The notes beneath the pieces are model-generated. The model worked only from the letters and a program-made list of their open reading frames with translations, made no database searches and was not told the origin of the DNA. A DNA stretch of 33,279 nucleotides from Eubacteriales Family XIII. Incertae Sedis bacterium (GTDB lineage: Bacteria; Bacillota; Clostridia; Peptostreptococcales; Anaerovoracaceae), in NCBI GenBank assembly GCA_031256875.1, contig JAIRPQ010000123.1:1-33279 (forward strand), written 5' to 3'. The position numbers were made by a program, and so were the translations under genes. Positions 21,494 through 30,502 of this stretch are shown here, piece after piece (positions within the stretch are counted from its first letter, which is position 1; the number at the start of each line of letters is the position of its first letter).

Positions 21494-22897
21494 ATGGAAA
21501 AATACTTCACGCGTATGGGCGACGGCAGGGCGGTGTTCATGTCGTTGGACGAAATCAAGGCAGATGTCCAGGAAGGGGTGGATGACGCTGCAAAGCGCGG
21601 CAAGATACCCCCATTGACAAAAAGCGAAATCGATCACATCGTAGACATCATCACGATGGACGGCGTAGTGGTCGGCGTCAGGCAGGGCGACCAGGTGGTC
21701 GGCTCCACGGACCAGGGTTCCGAAACTCTGGATCTGGTCTGCGGGATTCCGATAGACCGCATCATACAGGCGCAGATATACGAGCGCGGCTTCGGGCTTG
21801 ACTCGTCGGACTTCGGGTTCACGGACTACAATTTCAAGGCGGTGAAATCCGTTGCGTCTTTCGAAGCGTCGTATATGGAAAAGGCGCTGGAAGGTACGGT
21901 AATGCCACTGCTCTACGGCGGGATGCCGAACCTCGGATTCTACACGAAGCCGGACGGCCCTGTCGAGAACTGGGCGGAGCTGCTGCCGCTCGCGAAGATA
22001 GACGAAGCGCTCGCGGCGCAGGAGCAGGCGGTCGAGATGGCGGTACATGACATCGTATACGTCGCTGAGCAGATGGACGCGGTAGGCTCAGACGGCATCA
22101 ACCTCGACACGGCAGGCGCGGCGGGCGATGCGGATTTTCTCGCGACGCTCATGGCCACGGAGGAAATAAAAAGGAGATTCCCGAACCAGGGCGTCGAGAT
22201 AGGCATGGCGGGCGAGTTCGTCCTCGGCATGCACGGCAGGCTGAAATACAAGGGAGAGCGTCTTGCCGGACTATACCCGCACAAGCAGGTGGCGCTGGCT
22301 GAGATGGCGGGAGCCACCGTGTTCGGCGCGGTCGTGAACACGAACACGTCGAAGTCCTTCCCGTGGAATATCGCCAGGGTCTGCACCTTCATCAAAGAGA
22401 CAGTGAAAGAGGCCGGCCATATCGCCGTACACGCGAACGTCGGCATGGGTGTGGGCGGCATCCCGATGTGCGAGGTGATACCCTGCGACGCCGTGTCGCG
22501 GGCAGACAAGGCGCTCATCGAAATCACCCGTCTAGACGGGTTGTAGATAGGCGAAGGCGACCCAGTCGGCACGGAGATAACGCACTCCCTGACCGCATGC
22601 ATGGGCGGCATCAAGACAGCCGGAGATCTGGTTTTCAGGATGCAGCTGCTAAAGGGCATGAGGATAGGCGAAGCGAAAAAATATGTAGCGGACAAGCTCG
22701 GCGTCACGGAGTTCGACCTCTGCGATTCGAGCGTGATGGCCGAAATCAGAAACGACCTCGGGCTGGGCGTACAGATGCCGAGCGACTGCGCACCGACGGG
22801 AATCTCCGCGAAGATGCGCATCGAGCGCGCGCTGGACATCCGTATCAACTCGGTGGGCGTGTTCGAAAAGAAAGCGGGTATAAATCTCGGGCGCTAA
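21494..22897 (+). CDS. mtbB: Dimethylamine methyltransferase MtbB with in-frame UAG (pyrrolysine)
   Basis: MtbB transfers a methyl group from dimethylamine to a corrinoid protein. The N-terminal half (RMGDGRAVFMSLDEIKADVQ, LLYGGMPNLGFYTKPDGP, GSDGINLDTAGAAGDADF) and the later part (EIGMAGEFVLGMHGRLKY, NTNTSKS, NVGMGVGGIPMCEV) match what I know of archaeal MtbB. At 22544-22546, codon 351, an in-frame TAG interrupts TRLDGL and IGEGDPVG, exactly where MtbB enzymes carry pyrrolysine. After it the same frame continues with GGIKTAGDLVFRM, RIGEAKKYVADKLGV and RALDIRINS to a TAA, all matching the family. Total length is 467 residues, the family norm. GGGAG precedes the ATG. It stands alone; no corrinoid protein, reductive activator or pyl genes are in the window. 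A nonsense mutation is unlikely given the conserved position. Confidence 0.93.
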
Positions 22898-22922
22898 GCG
22901 GAGCGAAGTAGCGCGGCAAAAC

Positions 22923-22963
22923 AAAAATCCTGCCTCCGGCGCTTTTCGGAGGCAGGATTTTTT
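22923..22963. terminator. Bidirectional intrinsic terminator between mtbB and NhaC gene
   Basis: A perfect 16-bp stem (AAAAATCCTGCCTCCG and its complement) with an 8-base loop is flanked by A and T tracts on each side. It therefore serves the plus-strand mtbB and the convergent minus-strand antiporter gene. Confidence 0.95.
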
Positions 22964-23009
22964 ATTGCGGCTCTAGCGCCAGAATCGAACCGTATCTATG
23001 CGCAGCGCC

Positions 23010-24626
23010 CTACCCTACGGACTCCGCTTCTTCCTCCTGCGGAACATTCAGGTTTAGCTTGCCGCCACCGAACAGGCGGTTCAAAATGAATACCGCCACC
23101 ATGAACACCGCGAGCGTCGCGGCGAGCGGGATATACCAGTTGTCCATCAGGCCCGACAGCACGAACCCCACGCACGCGCACGCGGCGCATGTCACAGAGT
23201 ATGGTATCTGCGTCTTGATGTGGTCGGTGTGGCGTATGTTCGACGCGGCCGACGAGAGTATCGCCGTATCGGAAAGCAGCGAGCAGTGCGCGCCGAATCC
23301 GCCGCCGCCGATGACAGCCGTGATGCAGGCCATCGGGGTGATGTCCAGCGCGAAGGCTATCGGGATGGCGATGGGGAGCATGATGGCGAACGTGCCCCAC
23401 GACGCGCCCGTGGCGAATGTCATGACGCAGGAAAACACGAAGATGATGACCGGCGCAAGGAACGGCGGAACGCTGTCCGAGAACAGCGTGGTGACGTAGC
23501 TGTCTATACCCAGCAGCTCGCCGATGCGCGCTATCTGCCAGCCGAATATCAGAAGTATGGTCACGAACACGACCGACTTCGCACCCGTGACGAAGGCCAT
23601 GATGGACTCCTTCACCTTCACGAGCCGCTTGGCCGCGAAGAATATGATAGAGAAAATCGTCACGATGGAGAACGCGTACACCAGCGCGAGCGCTCCGTCC
23701 ATGTTGTTCAGCGCGTCTATGAAGTCACCGGACTCGAACAGCCCGCCGGTCTGCATCATCATGACGAACGAAAGCACGATCAGCATGATGATGGGTATGA
23801 GCAGGTCGCTCGCCCTGCCTCTGGACGATGGCTCTATGCTGGAGTAGTCGTCCTCGTTTTCGCCGCCGCCTCCGAAGGTCGCGTCGCACAGCTTGCCCGT
23901 CTCCATGGTGCGCTTCTCGGCTTTCGCCATCGGCCCGAACTCTATCTTGAATATTATTATTACTATCACCATGATGATGGACAGCCATGCATAGTAGTTG
24001 TAGGGGATGGACTGGACGAAAACCATGAATGGGTTGTGGCCCGTCACGCCCGCGTTGCGGTACGAATCCCCGATGAGCGAGCAGAAGAACGCCACCCAGC
24101 TTGAGAACGGAATGATGAGGCATATGCCGACGGACGTGCTGTCGATGATGTAAGAGAGCTTTTCACGCGATATCTTGTAACGGTCGGTCACGGGGCGCAT
24201 TATCGCGCCGTTCGTGAGGGCGTCGAAATAATCGTCGAAGAATATCAAAAGGCCAATGCCCCACGTGGCGGCTTCCGCCCCCTTGCGCGTTTTGATCTTG
24301 TTGCTGAACAGGTTCGCGAAACCCGCCGAGCCGCCGGACTTTATCATGATGCCTATGAGCCCGCCTATCAGAACGATGATGAGAATGACCTCTACGTTCC
24401 ACGGGTCGGTCATGACGCCCGCCACGACATACTCATCGTTCTCACCGTGGTACGAGCCCGTGAGCAGGCCCGCGAATGTGATGAGCGCCTGGAACGGATT
24501 CCACCCCGAATAAATAAGGCATCCCGAAAAGACGCCCAAGAACAGAGACAGCAAAACCTCTTTCGTCAATATCGCCAGCACGATTGCAAGAATCGGCGGC
24601 ACCAATGACCACGCACCAAAATCCAT
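23010..24626 (-). CDS. NhaC-family Na+/H+ antiporter
   Basis: A polytopic inner-membrane ion antiporter of about 538 residues, with about eleven or twelve hydrophobic segments. Recognisable pieces are PPILAIVLAILTKEVLLSLF near the N-terminus, IGGLIGIMIKSGG, FFDDYFDALTNGAIMRPVTD (the acidic transport-related motif), VGICLIIPFSSW and the C-terminal ATGASWGTFAIMLPI and GAHCSLLSDTAILSS. The 24626 ATG is chosen since AAGGAGG lies 8 bases before it; the ATG two codons upstream is too close. It is 38 bases after the permease gene, so it is probably the last gene of the ABC operon. It could exchange ions with an organic substrate or simply restore ion balance. It ends in TAG. Confidence 0.9.
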   Translation of the reverse strand: MDFGAWSLVPPILAIVLAILTKEVLLSLFLGVFSGCLIYSGWNPFQALITFAGLLTGSYHGENDEYVVAGVMTDPWNVEVILIIVLIGGLIGIMIKSGGSAGFANLFSNKIKTRKGAEAATWGIGLLIFFDDYFDALTNGAIMRPVTDRYKISREKLSYIIDSTSVGICLIIPFSSWVAFFCSLIGDSYRNAGVTGHNPFMVFVQSIPYNYYAWLSIIMVIVIIIFKIEFGPMAKAEKRTMETGKLCDATFGGGGENEDDYSSIEPSSRGRASDLLIPIIMLIVLSFVMMMQTGGLFESGDFIDALNNMDGALALVYAFSIVTIFSIIFFAAKRLVKVKESIMAFVTGAKSVVFVTILLIFGWQIARIGELLGIDSYVTTLFSDSVPPFLAPVIIFVFSCVMTFATGASWGTFAIMLPIAIPIAFALDITPMACITAVIGGGGFGAHCSLLSDTAILSSAASNIRHTDHIKTQIPYSVTCAACACVGFVLSGLMDNWYIPLAATLAVFMVAVFILNRLFGGGKLNLNVPQEEEAESVG

Positions 24627-24664
24627 CGCCATTACCTCCTTACGCCACCTACAACTTCTTTATT

Positions 24665-25684
24665 TTAGTTCAGCTTGCCCCTGCTTCGCAGCAGTAGTAC
24701 CGCCGCTATTATTATACCACCTTTTACCGCATTTACCAGATACACATCCATGCCCATGATGGTCAGAATATTGTTGATGACACCGAGGATAATGATGCCG
24801 AAAAGCACATTGACGAAATTGCCCTTGCCGCCTTCCATCGCTACGCCGCCGACGACCGCCATCGCGATGGTGTTCAGGTCGTATCCGAGACCTGACGACG
24901 AGGAGTTCATGGAGTTCATGCGCGAGCCCTCGACGATGGCAGCTATGGCCACCGTGAGACCCAGCAGCGCGAAAGCCTGTATCTTCACCCAGTCCGTGTT
25001 GATGCCCGACAGCCGCGTGGCCTGCGCGTTCGAACCCGCCGCGTAGATGCGCCTGCCGAGAACCGTGTACCTCGAAACATAGAGGTAGAACGCGAACACT
25101 ATGAAGAAATATATGACCGGCATCGGGACGGGTCCCAGGCTGCTGTTCGATATATTCTGGAACACCTTCGTCTTGATGTTGATGCCGCCCGACTGCAGCT
25201 CGAATATGGACAGGCTGCGGTATATGTAGCTGAGGCCCAGCGTGATGATGAACGACGGCACGATGCCCTTCGTCACGATGAATCCGCACATGATGGAGAG
25301 CGCCACCGACATGGCCACCGCGGTGGCAATGCCTACGAAGATGGCGCCGTACGCGCCGATGTACGGCTCCAGCCCGTTGATGACGCTGAACGACGCGATG
25401 CCGACGAACACCATCTGCGCCCCGACGGACAAATCGATGTTTCCGGATATGATGACGAAAGCCATGCCCAGCGCTATGATGCCCATGACCGAGCTGGCGC
25501 GCAGGATATTGACCATATTCTGCACGTTCAGGAACGTCGACGGATCGCCGAATTTGATGGTGCATGCTATGGTGGCGCAGACGAACACGCCTATCGTTAT
25601 CAGCACTATCATATACTCGTGCGCGAATCTGCCAAAAGCTCCCGTGCCCTTTGCTCCCTTGATTGCGATATCAGAAGTTCCCAT
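24665..25684 (-). CDS. Ribose-type ABC transporter permease
   Basis: An RbsC/BPD_transp_2-type permease with multiple hydrophobic helices, 339 residues. Typical motifs are NILRASSVMGIIALGMAFVI and SGNIDLSVG near residue 70, then the cytoplasmic loop GRRIYAAGSNAQATRLSGIN that contacts the ATPase, and GRGVAxxG-like AVVGGVAMEGGKGNFV near the C-terminus. AGGGCAGG precedes the ATG. It is 18 bases after the ATPase gene and would import a pentose, hexose or cyclitol with the binding protein. Confidence 0.93.
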   Translation of the reverse strand: MGTSDIAIKGAKGTGAFGRFAHEYMIVLITIGVFVCATIACTIKFGDPSTFLNVQNMVNILRASSVMGIIALGMAFVIISGNIDLSVGAQMVFVGIASFSVINGLEPYIGAYGAIFVGIATAVAMSVALSIMCGFIVTKGIVPSFIITLGLSYIYRSLSIFELQSGGINIKTKVFQNISNSSLGPVPMPVIYFFIVFAFYLYVSRYTVLGRRIYAAGSNAQATRLSGINTDWVKIQAFALLGLTVAIAAIVEGSRMNSMNSSSSGLGYDLNTIAMAVVGGVAMEGGKGNFVNVLFGIIILGVINNILTIMGMDVYLVNAVKGGIIIAAVLLLRSRGKLN

Positions 25685-25702
25685 AATCCTGCCCTTTCTC
25701 CA

Positions 25703-27214
25703 TCAGTTCAGCTTTCCGCCGGTGGAAAGTATCATAATAGACTCCTCCGAAAAATCGGCCCTGTCCAGCTCTCCCTGCAGGTCGCCATGGTACATGACGA
25801 GCAGCCTGTCGCAGATGCGCACTGCTTCCGCGGCCTCGCCCGTGGTGACTATGATGCCCATACCCTGTGCGGCCAGTTCCATAATGATATTGTATATCTC
25901 GTTCTTCGCGCCCACGTCCACGCCCTGCGTCGGATTGCAGAGCAGAATGATGTCGGGCTTCGCTATCAGCCATTTGGCCAGCACCGCCTTCTGCTGGTTG
26001 CCGCCCGACAGACTGCCTATCAGGTTGCCAAGGCTCTGCGCCTTGATGTTCAGCTTGTCGCGGTATTCCTCCGCCGTGCCGTATATCCGGCTGTTCATCA
26101 GATGCGGGCCTACGCGGTACTGCGGCAGCGTGACGATGGACATATTGTCCGCGACGGAGAGGTCTTTTATGATGGCGTTTTCCTTGCGGTTGGACGGCAG
26201 CAGGCCGATGCCGAGCTTGCGCGCCGCCGCCGGCTGCCTTGGATTGATCGCCTTGCCGTTCAGCTCCATCGTGCCACCCGTGTGGCGCAAATCCCCGAAT
26301 ATCGCCCTCGCGAGTTCTTCCTTGCCATCGCCGAGCAGCCCCGTGACGCCGAGCACCTCGCCCCTGTGCAGGTCGAAGCTGATGCCGTTGACATGCCTGC
26401 CGACGCACAGCCCCTTCACGCTGAGCACCACCTCTCCTTCTTCGCGCTGCTTGTATACCTCCACGTTCAGCACGTCGCGCCCGACCATCATCCGCGCGAT
26501 GTCGGCCTGGTCGATAAGAGCGCCGCTCCCGTCCCTCGTGGGCTGAGTCCCGACCACCTCGCCGTTGCGCAGCACCGTAAAGCTGTCGCAGAAATCCACG
26601 ACCTCTTTCAGCTTGTGAGAGATGAAAATAATCGTCACGCCTTCCTGCACCGTGAGGTTCTTCATAATGCGAAAGACACTCTCGACCTCGTGCTGCGTGA
26701 GCGACGTGGTAGGCTCGTCCATTATAATGAGCTTGGCGTTGAATAGAACGGATTTGGCTATTTCGATGACCTGCTTGTACGTGGCCTGAAGGTCGCGCAC
26801 CGTGGCGGTGGGGTCGATGGCAACGTCCATCCGCTCGAACACTTCCTCTGTCCGGCGAATCATCTCGGCCTTGTTCAGCATGCCGAGCGCCCCTCTTATC
26901 TCGTGCCCCAGAAACAGGTTTTCGTATACGCGGAGGTCGTTGACCACGTTCAGCTCCTGATGCACAAAGGCGATCCCCCTTGCCTGAGCTTCGGCCGGAG
27001 TGCGAAACTCCGCCTTCTCGCCGAACAGCTCTATCTCGCCTTTGTCCATCGGCACCACGCCGCCGAGTATGTTCATCAGGGTGGATTTGCCTGCCCCGTT
27101 TTCGCCCACAAGCGCGTGTATCTCACCCTTGCCAACAGCGAAATCCACATCCTTGAGCACAGGCACGCCACCGAAGGTCTTTGTGATATCACGCATTACC
27201 AAGGCGTTTTCCAT
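25703..27214 (-). CDS. Ribose-type ABC transporter ATP-binding protein (two domains)
   Basis: The 503-residue product is two fused ATPase domains, as in RbsA/MglA. The first has an intact Walker A GENGAGKSTLMNIL, and LIIMDEPTTSLT (Walker B). The second domain has the usual degenerate Walker A (GLLGDGKEELAR) and LSGGNQQKAVLAKWL signature. AGGAG lies 8 bases upstream of the ATG. A very stable hairpin sits between the binding-protein stop and this start, likely lowering expression of ATPase and permease relative to the binding protein. Confidence 0.95.
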   Translation of the reverse strand: MENALVMRDITKTFGGVPVLKDVDFAVGKGEIHALVGENGAGKSTLMNILGGVVPMDKGEIELFGEKAEFRTPAEAQARGIAFVHQELNVVNDLRVYENLFLGHEIRGALGMLNKAEMIRRTEEVFERMDVAIDPTATVRDLQATYKQVIEIAKSVLFNAKLIIMDEPTTSLTQHEVESVFRIMKNLTVQEGVTIIFISHKLKEVVDFCDSFTVLRNGEVVGTQPTRDGSGALIDQADIARMMVGRDVLNVEVYKQREEGEVVLSVKGLCVGRHVNGISFDLHRGEVLGVTGLLGDGKEELARAIFGDLRHTGGTMELNGKAINPRQPAAARKLGIGLLPSNRKENAIIKDLSVADNMSIVTLPQYRVGPHLMNSRIYGTAEEYRDKLNIKAQSLGNLIGSLSGGNQQKAVLAKWLIAKPDIILLCNPTQGVDVGAKNEIYNIIMELAAQGMGIIVTTGEAAEAVRICDRLLVMYHGDLQGELDRADFSEESIMILSTGGKLN

Positions 27215-27232
27215 ATGCGTTCTCCTCGTTTG

Positions 27233-27266
27233 GCAATGCGAGCCGCCGCAGGGCGGCTCGCATTGC
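27233..27266 (-). promoter_or_regulatory. Stable hairpin between binding protein and ATPase genes
   Basis: A perfect 15-bp stem (GCAATGCGAGCCGCC and complement) with a GCAG loop lies 19 bases before the ATPase ATG. No U tract follows, so it is more likely an mRNA-stabilising or processing element than a terminator, raising binding-protein yield as in other ABC operons. Confidence 0.8.
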
Positions 27267-27330
27267 AGTCTTCAGGCACAGGCGGTGTCAGGCCGGCCTG
27301 TACCCTTGTTTTAAAATTCGCGGTGACGCA

Positions 27331-28383
27331 TCAGTAGGGTGCCTCATCCGTGATGCCGTTGTCGGACAGGTACTGCTCATAGTTGTCCCTGTCTACATTG
27401 ACGGGCGGTATGATGGTCCTGGCTTCGACGGTCTCGCCATTGATGAGCTTCTGCACTATGTCGAGGCAGTCATACATCATGTACGGCGCATAGGTCTGCG
27501 AAGATACCCATATGTCCGGATAGTCGTTCATGATGTTGAAATAATCCTTCCAGCCGCCGCCGCCCGTGATGACCTTGATGTCGGTGCGGCCTTCTTCCTT
27601 GATGGCCTGGAGGATGCCCATGGACATCTCATCGTCCGTCGAGTAGATAGCGTCGATCTGCGGGTTCGCCGTCAGCACGTCCTTCATGACGGGCAGCACT
27701 GTTTCGGGTGCGCCGTCATTCGAGGCCCATTCGCCGATGACCTTGATATTGTCTTCCTTGTCAAAGACGGACTTCGCGCCGTTGACGCGCTCTGTGAAGA
27801 TCTCGCCGTAGTTCGGGATGTTCATGATAGCGACATTGCCGCCCTTGCCCTCGAGCTTCTCGACGATGTACTGTGCGCCTATGACGCCCATCTCCTCGTT
27901 GTTGCCCGCGACATAGTAGTCAGGCTCCGTATCGCCGAGCGTGCGGTCGAAGTCGACGAGCGTGATGCCCGCGTCCTTGATCTTCTGCGCGGCTACGGCA
28001 AGCTCGTCGTTCTCGGGGAAGAGGACGATGTACTTGCATCCCAGGTTGATCAGGTCGTCTATCTTGTTGGCCTGGTCGTTCGGGTCATTGGACGTGACGA
28101 GCTGATAGTTCAGGCCCAGCTCCTCGGCTTTCTGCTTCGCTGCCCACTGCACGGCGCCTACCCAGCCTGTCGGGTTGTTCGGCACGGAGATGCCTACGAG
28201 CGGTTGGTCGGCGCTGGTGTCGGCGGCTTCGGTGTCGGCGGGTTCGGTCGCCTGGGTATCTTCGGTGGCCGGCTCCTCCGTGGCCGCGTTGTCACCGCCG
28301 CTGCTGCAAGCAGCCGCTACCAAAGACAGCGATACCGCCAGCGCTATGCACAGGACTACCATAAGTATTCGTTTTCTGTTCAT
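27331..28383 (-). CDS. Sugar ABC transporter substrate-binding lipoprotein
   Basis: A periplasmic-binding-type lipoprotein of 350 residues. The signal peptide MNRKRILMVVLCIALAVSLS ends in a lipobox VAAAC with the lipidated Cys at 26, then an acidic linker rich in T/E/A/D. The mature part begins PLVGISVPNNPTGW and matches the ribose/galactose-binding (type 1) family, with LGCKYIVLFPEND, TLVDFDRTLGD and DAIYSTDDEMSMGILQAIK. GGAGG lies 6 bases before the ATG. It has its own strong promoter and leads the transporter genes; the sugar is unknown. Confidence 0.93.
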   Translation of the reverse strand: MNRKRILMVVLCIALAVSLSLVAAACSSGGDNAATEEPATEDTQATEPADTEAADTSADQPLVGISVPNNPTGWVGAVQWAAKQKAEELGLNYQLVTSNDPNDQANKIDDLINLGCKYIVLFPENDELAVAAQKIKDAGITLVDFDRTLGDTEPDYYVAGNNEEMGVIGAQYIVEKLEGKGGNVAIMNIPNYGEIFTERVNGAKSVFDKEDNIKVIGEWASNDGAPETVLPVMKDVLTANPQIDAIYSTDDEMSMGILQAIKEEGRTDIKVITGGGGWKDYFNIMNDYPDIWVSSQTYAPYMMYDCLDIVQKLINGETVEARTIIPPVNVDRDNYEQYLSDNGITDEAPY

Positions 28384-28432
28384 TCCATTTCCTCCTTAGC
28401 TAAACATTTGACTCCAACTGATTCTTCTTCAA

Positions 28433-28447
28433 ATCGGCGATGCCGAT
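28433..28447. promoter_or_regulatory. Candidate operator palindrome upstream of binding protein gene
   Basis: ATCGGCGATGCCGAT is a perfect 6-3-6 palindrome about 40 bases downstream of the -10 box, between promoter and ATG. It has the size of a LacI-type or similar repressor site; the regulator is not in the window. Confidence 0.45.
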
Positions 28448-28488
28448 ATTAAGACCTTCTTCCCTCGTGCCGGTATATTCCATGTGTT

Positions 28489-28517
28489 AGTATATTTTCA
28501 CGAATCCGCTTTGTCAA
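28489..28517 (-). promoter_or_regulatory. Strong sigma-70 promoter of binding protein gene
   Basis: On the minus strand, perfect TTGACA (28512-28517), a 17-base spacer and TATACT (28489-28494) lie about 105 bases before the ATG. It gives the transporter genes a transcript independent of the isomerase-dehydrogenase-deoC part. Confidence 0.8.
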
Positions 28518-28620
28518 CTGCGGTGGCACTCCGCATAGCTGATAAATGATAACTTGATTCAGCATAATTTGACATTTCGTACTCGCCCTGCCCGCTGCCG
28601 AATAGCCGCCCGCCCGCCGC

Positions 28621-29319
28621 TCACTCGCTGAACGATTCGACTATTTCCAGCGCCGATTTCGTGTTGATGCCAAAGCGCTCGATGCCCAGCGCGAGCAGCG
28701 CATCGAACTCCTCGCGCGTGCGTATGCCGCCCGCCGCCTTGACCTTGATGCTGTCCTTTGTTATCTCTTTTATTTTCGTGATGCGCCCGATATTCGCGGC
28801 CGAGCCTGAATCCGCGGCCGCGACCCAGCCCGTGCCCGTCTTGACAAAATCCGCGCCGCTTTCGATCGCCAGACGGCAGGCGTCCTCCATCTCCCGATCC
28901 GTCAGCGCGTTTATTTCTATAATAACCTTCGTGAGCACGTTCGCGGGTGCGAGCGCGATAACGCTCTTTAGCTCGTCCAGCACGTATTTAATATCGCCGT
29001 CCTTGAACCTGCCGACGTTCATCACGATGTCCATCTCCTGTACGCCGTCGGCTATGAGCTGCTCCGCCTCGCGCAGCTTCGTTTCCGTCCTGTGCCCGCC
29101 GCTCGGAAACCCGACGGGCGCGCCGACGTATATATCCGGTTCGCCCGCGAGCAGCTTCGCGACTAGCGGCGTATACGCGGGCAGCGAATGCACGTTGACA
29201 AAGCCGTACTGCTTCGCGATGCGGACGCATTCCCGCACGTCGCTCTCGGTGTGGTGCGTCCTGACCGCGCTGATGTCTATCAGATGGGCCGCTTCCCTTC
29301 GGTTCATAGCACTGTTCAT
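28621..29319 (-). CDS. deoC: Deoxyribose-phosphate aldolase DeoC
   Basis: DeoC cleaves 2-deoxyribose 5-phosphate to glyceraldehyde 3-phosphate and acetaldehyde. Motifs seen are VGAPVGFPSGGH, MDIVMNVG (catalytic Asp), DFVKTGTGW with the Schiff-base Lys, and IKVKAAGGIRT with the second Lys. Length 232 fits. The ATG at 29319 overlaps the stop of the dehydrogenase gene by ATGA, so the two are translationally coupled. The longer upstream open frame is antisense-free shadow of that dehydrogenase. In this context a related aldol substrate derived from the imported sugar is also possible. Confidence 0.95.
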   Translation of the reverse strand: MNSAMNRREAAHLIDISAVRTHHTESDVRECVRIAKQYGFVNVHSLPAYTPLVAKLLAGEPDIYVGAPVGFPSGGHRTETKLREAEQLIADGVQEMDIVMNVGRFKDGDIKYVLDELKSVIALAPANVLTKVIIEINALTDREMEDACRLAIESGADFVKTGTGWVAAADSGSAANIGRITKIKEITKDSIKVKAAGGIRTREEFDALLALGIERFGINTKSALEIVESFSE

Positions 29320-30392
29320 AGCACTATGCGCTCTTTCGCTTCGGGGCTGACCAGCACCTTGACCAGCTCCTTCGATGTACTCGGGCTGTGCAGCTCGTGC
29401 AGCGCCTGCTCCAGCTCCTCGAGCGGCACTATCATGGAAATCATCGGCGAGGGATCTACGCGGCCATACTCCAGCAGCCTGATCGCGTCGCCCCAGTCGT
29501 TGCCGATACCCGCGCAGCTGCCCGACACCTTCTTTTCGTTCAGCACGAACTGGAACGGATTCAAGCTCATAGTGTCGCCCTCCGCGCATATCCCGAACGA
29601 CTCTAGCCTGCCGCCGCGCCGCAGCATCCGAAACGCCTGCTCGTAGGTTTCGGTAGTGCCGACAGCTTCTATCACATAGTCGGCGCCGATGCCGCCCGTC
29701 AGCCGGAACACCTCGGACACGACATCCGGCGTCTTGCTGTAGTCGATGGTGTAGTCCGCGCACATGCGCCGCGCCATCTCCAGCCGCTTCTCGTTGCTGC
29801 CGATAACGATAACAGGGCAAAGCCCGCGCAGCTTCGCGAGCGCGCCATGTATGATGCCCAGGCCCGCTCCGATAATAACAACGCTGGACGCCAGCTCCGC
29901 GCACATGCGCCGTGACGCCTGTATCGCGGTGGTGAGCGGTTCTACGAAGGCAGCATCGAGGTCGCTCACGCTGTCGGGCACTTTGTATATATTCTTCCAT
30001 GGGGCCTTCACGTATTCGGCGAACCCGCCGGGCATTTCCTTCGTGTGTATCCCTATCTGTTCGAAGCTCTCGCAGAGCAGCCCGTCGCCCTTGCGACAAA
30101 AATAGCATGTGCCGCAGGGGAGCGTGATGTCTATCGCCACGCGGTCGCCCACCGACAGCCCGCGCGCCTTCGCGCCGACCTCGGCGATGGTGCCGAACAT
30201 CTCGTGCCCCGTCACGAGCGGCAGTCTTTCGGGCACGTATTTGCCCGTGTATATGCTGTAATCCGAGCCGCAGATGCCGCAGTATTTTATTTTGACGAGC
30301 ACCTCGCTGTCCGTTATACGCGGTATGGGTATCTCCCTCAGCTCCATCCTGTTCGGTTCTGTCACGACCTGCGCGCGCATCATCCCTTCCAT
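29316..30392 (-). CDS. Zinc-dependent medium-chain alcohol/polyol dehydrogenase
   Basis: NAD(P)-dependent dehydrogenase of the sorbitol/threonine/galactitol type. The catalytic zinc site is YCGICGSD and TGHEMFG. The structural zinc lobe is CGTCYFCRKGDGLLC and the Rossmann motif VIIGAGLGIIHGAL. Length is about 358. The ATG at 30392 is chosen because AAAGGAG lies 7 bases upstream; the ATG two codons before overlaps that element. It lies between the isomerase and deoC genes. It is only distantly similar to the dehydrogenase at 19125, so it is unlikely to be a recent duplicate. Confidence 0.92.
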   Translation of the reverse strand: MEGMMRAQVVTEPNRMELREIPIPRITDSEVLVKIKYCGICGSDYSIYTGKYVPERLPLVTGHEMFGTIAEVGAKARGLSVGDRVAIDITLPCGTCYFCRKGDGLLCESFEQIGIHTKEMPGGFAEYVKAPWKNIYKVPDSVSDLDAAFVEPLTTAIQASRRMCAELASSVVIIGAGLGIIHGALAKLRGLCPVIVIGSNEKRLEMARRMCADYTIDYSKTPDVVSEVFRLTGGIGADYVIEAVGTTETYEQAFRMLRRGGRLESFGICAEGDTMSLNPFQFVLNEKKVSGSCAGIGNDWGDAIRLLEYGRVDPSPMISMIVPLEELEQALHELHSPSTSKELVKVLVSPEAKERIVL

Positions 30393-30502
30393 CGCCATCT
30401 CCTTTCCCGCCTAATTATTACCTAATAATTATTATCCAATAATTATTCATGGTTATTCATGCATAATTATTCACGCACGGTTTTCCATCGACCTCCGCCG
30501 CG

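Noticed and set aside
22544..22546. TAG in mtbB as an ordinary nonsense mutation or pseudogene
   Set aside because: Frame, family similarity and length are intact on both sides and the position matches the known pyrrolysine site of MtbB.
22975..23010. tRNA-like GGTTCGATTC on the minus strand after the NhaC stop
   Set aside because: No D or anticodon arm is found and the T stem does not pair; likely chance.
25242..26546. A 434-codon plus-strand frame across the ABC permease and ATPase genes
   Set aside because: It is antisense to recognised transporter motifs and has Met/Ser/Pro-rich shadow composition.
28988..29230. Minus frame within deoC in another phase
   Set aside because: It is a shadow of deoC, whose catalytic motifs are intact in the main frame.
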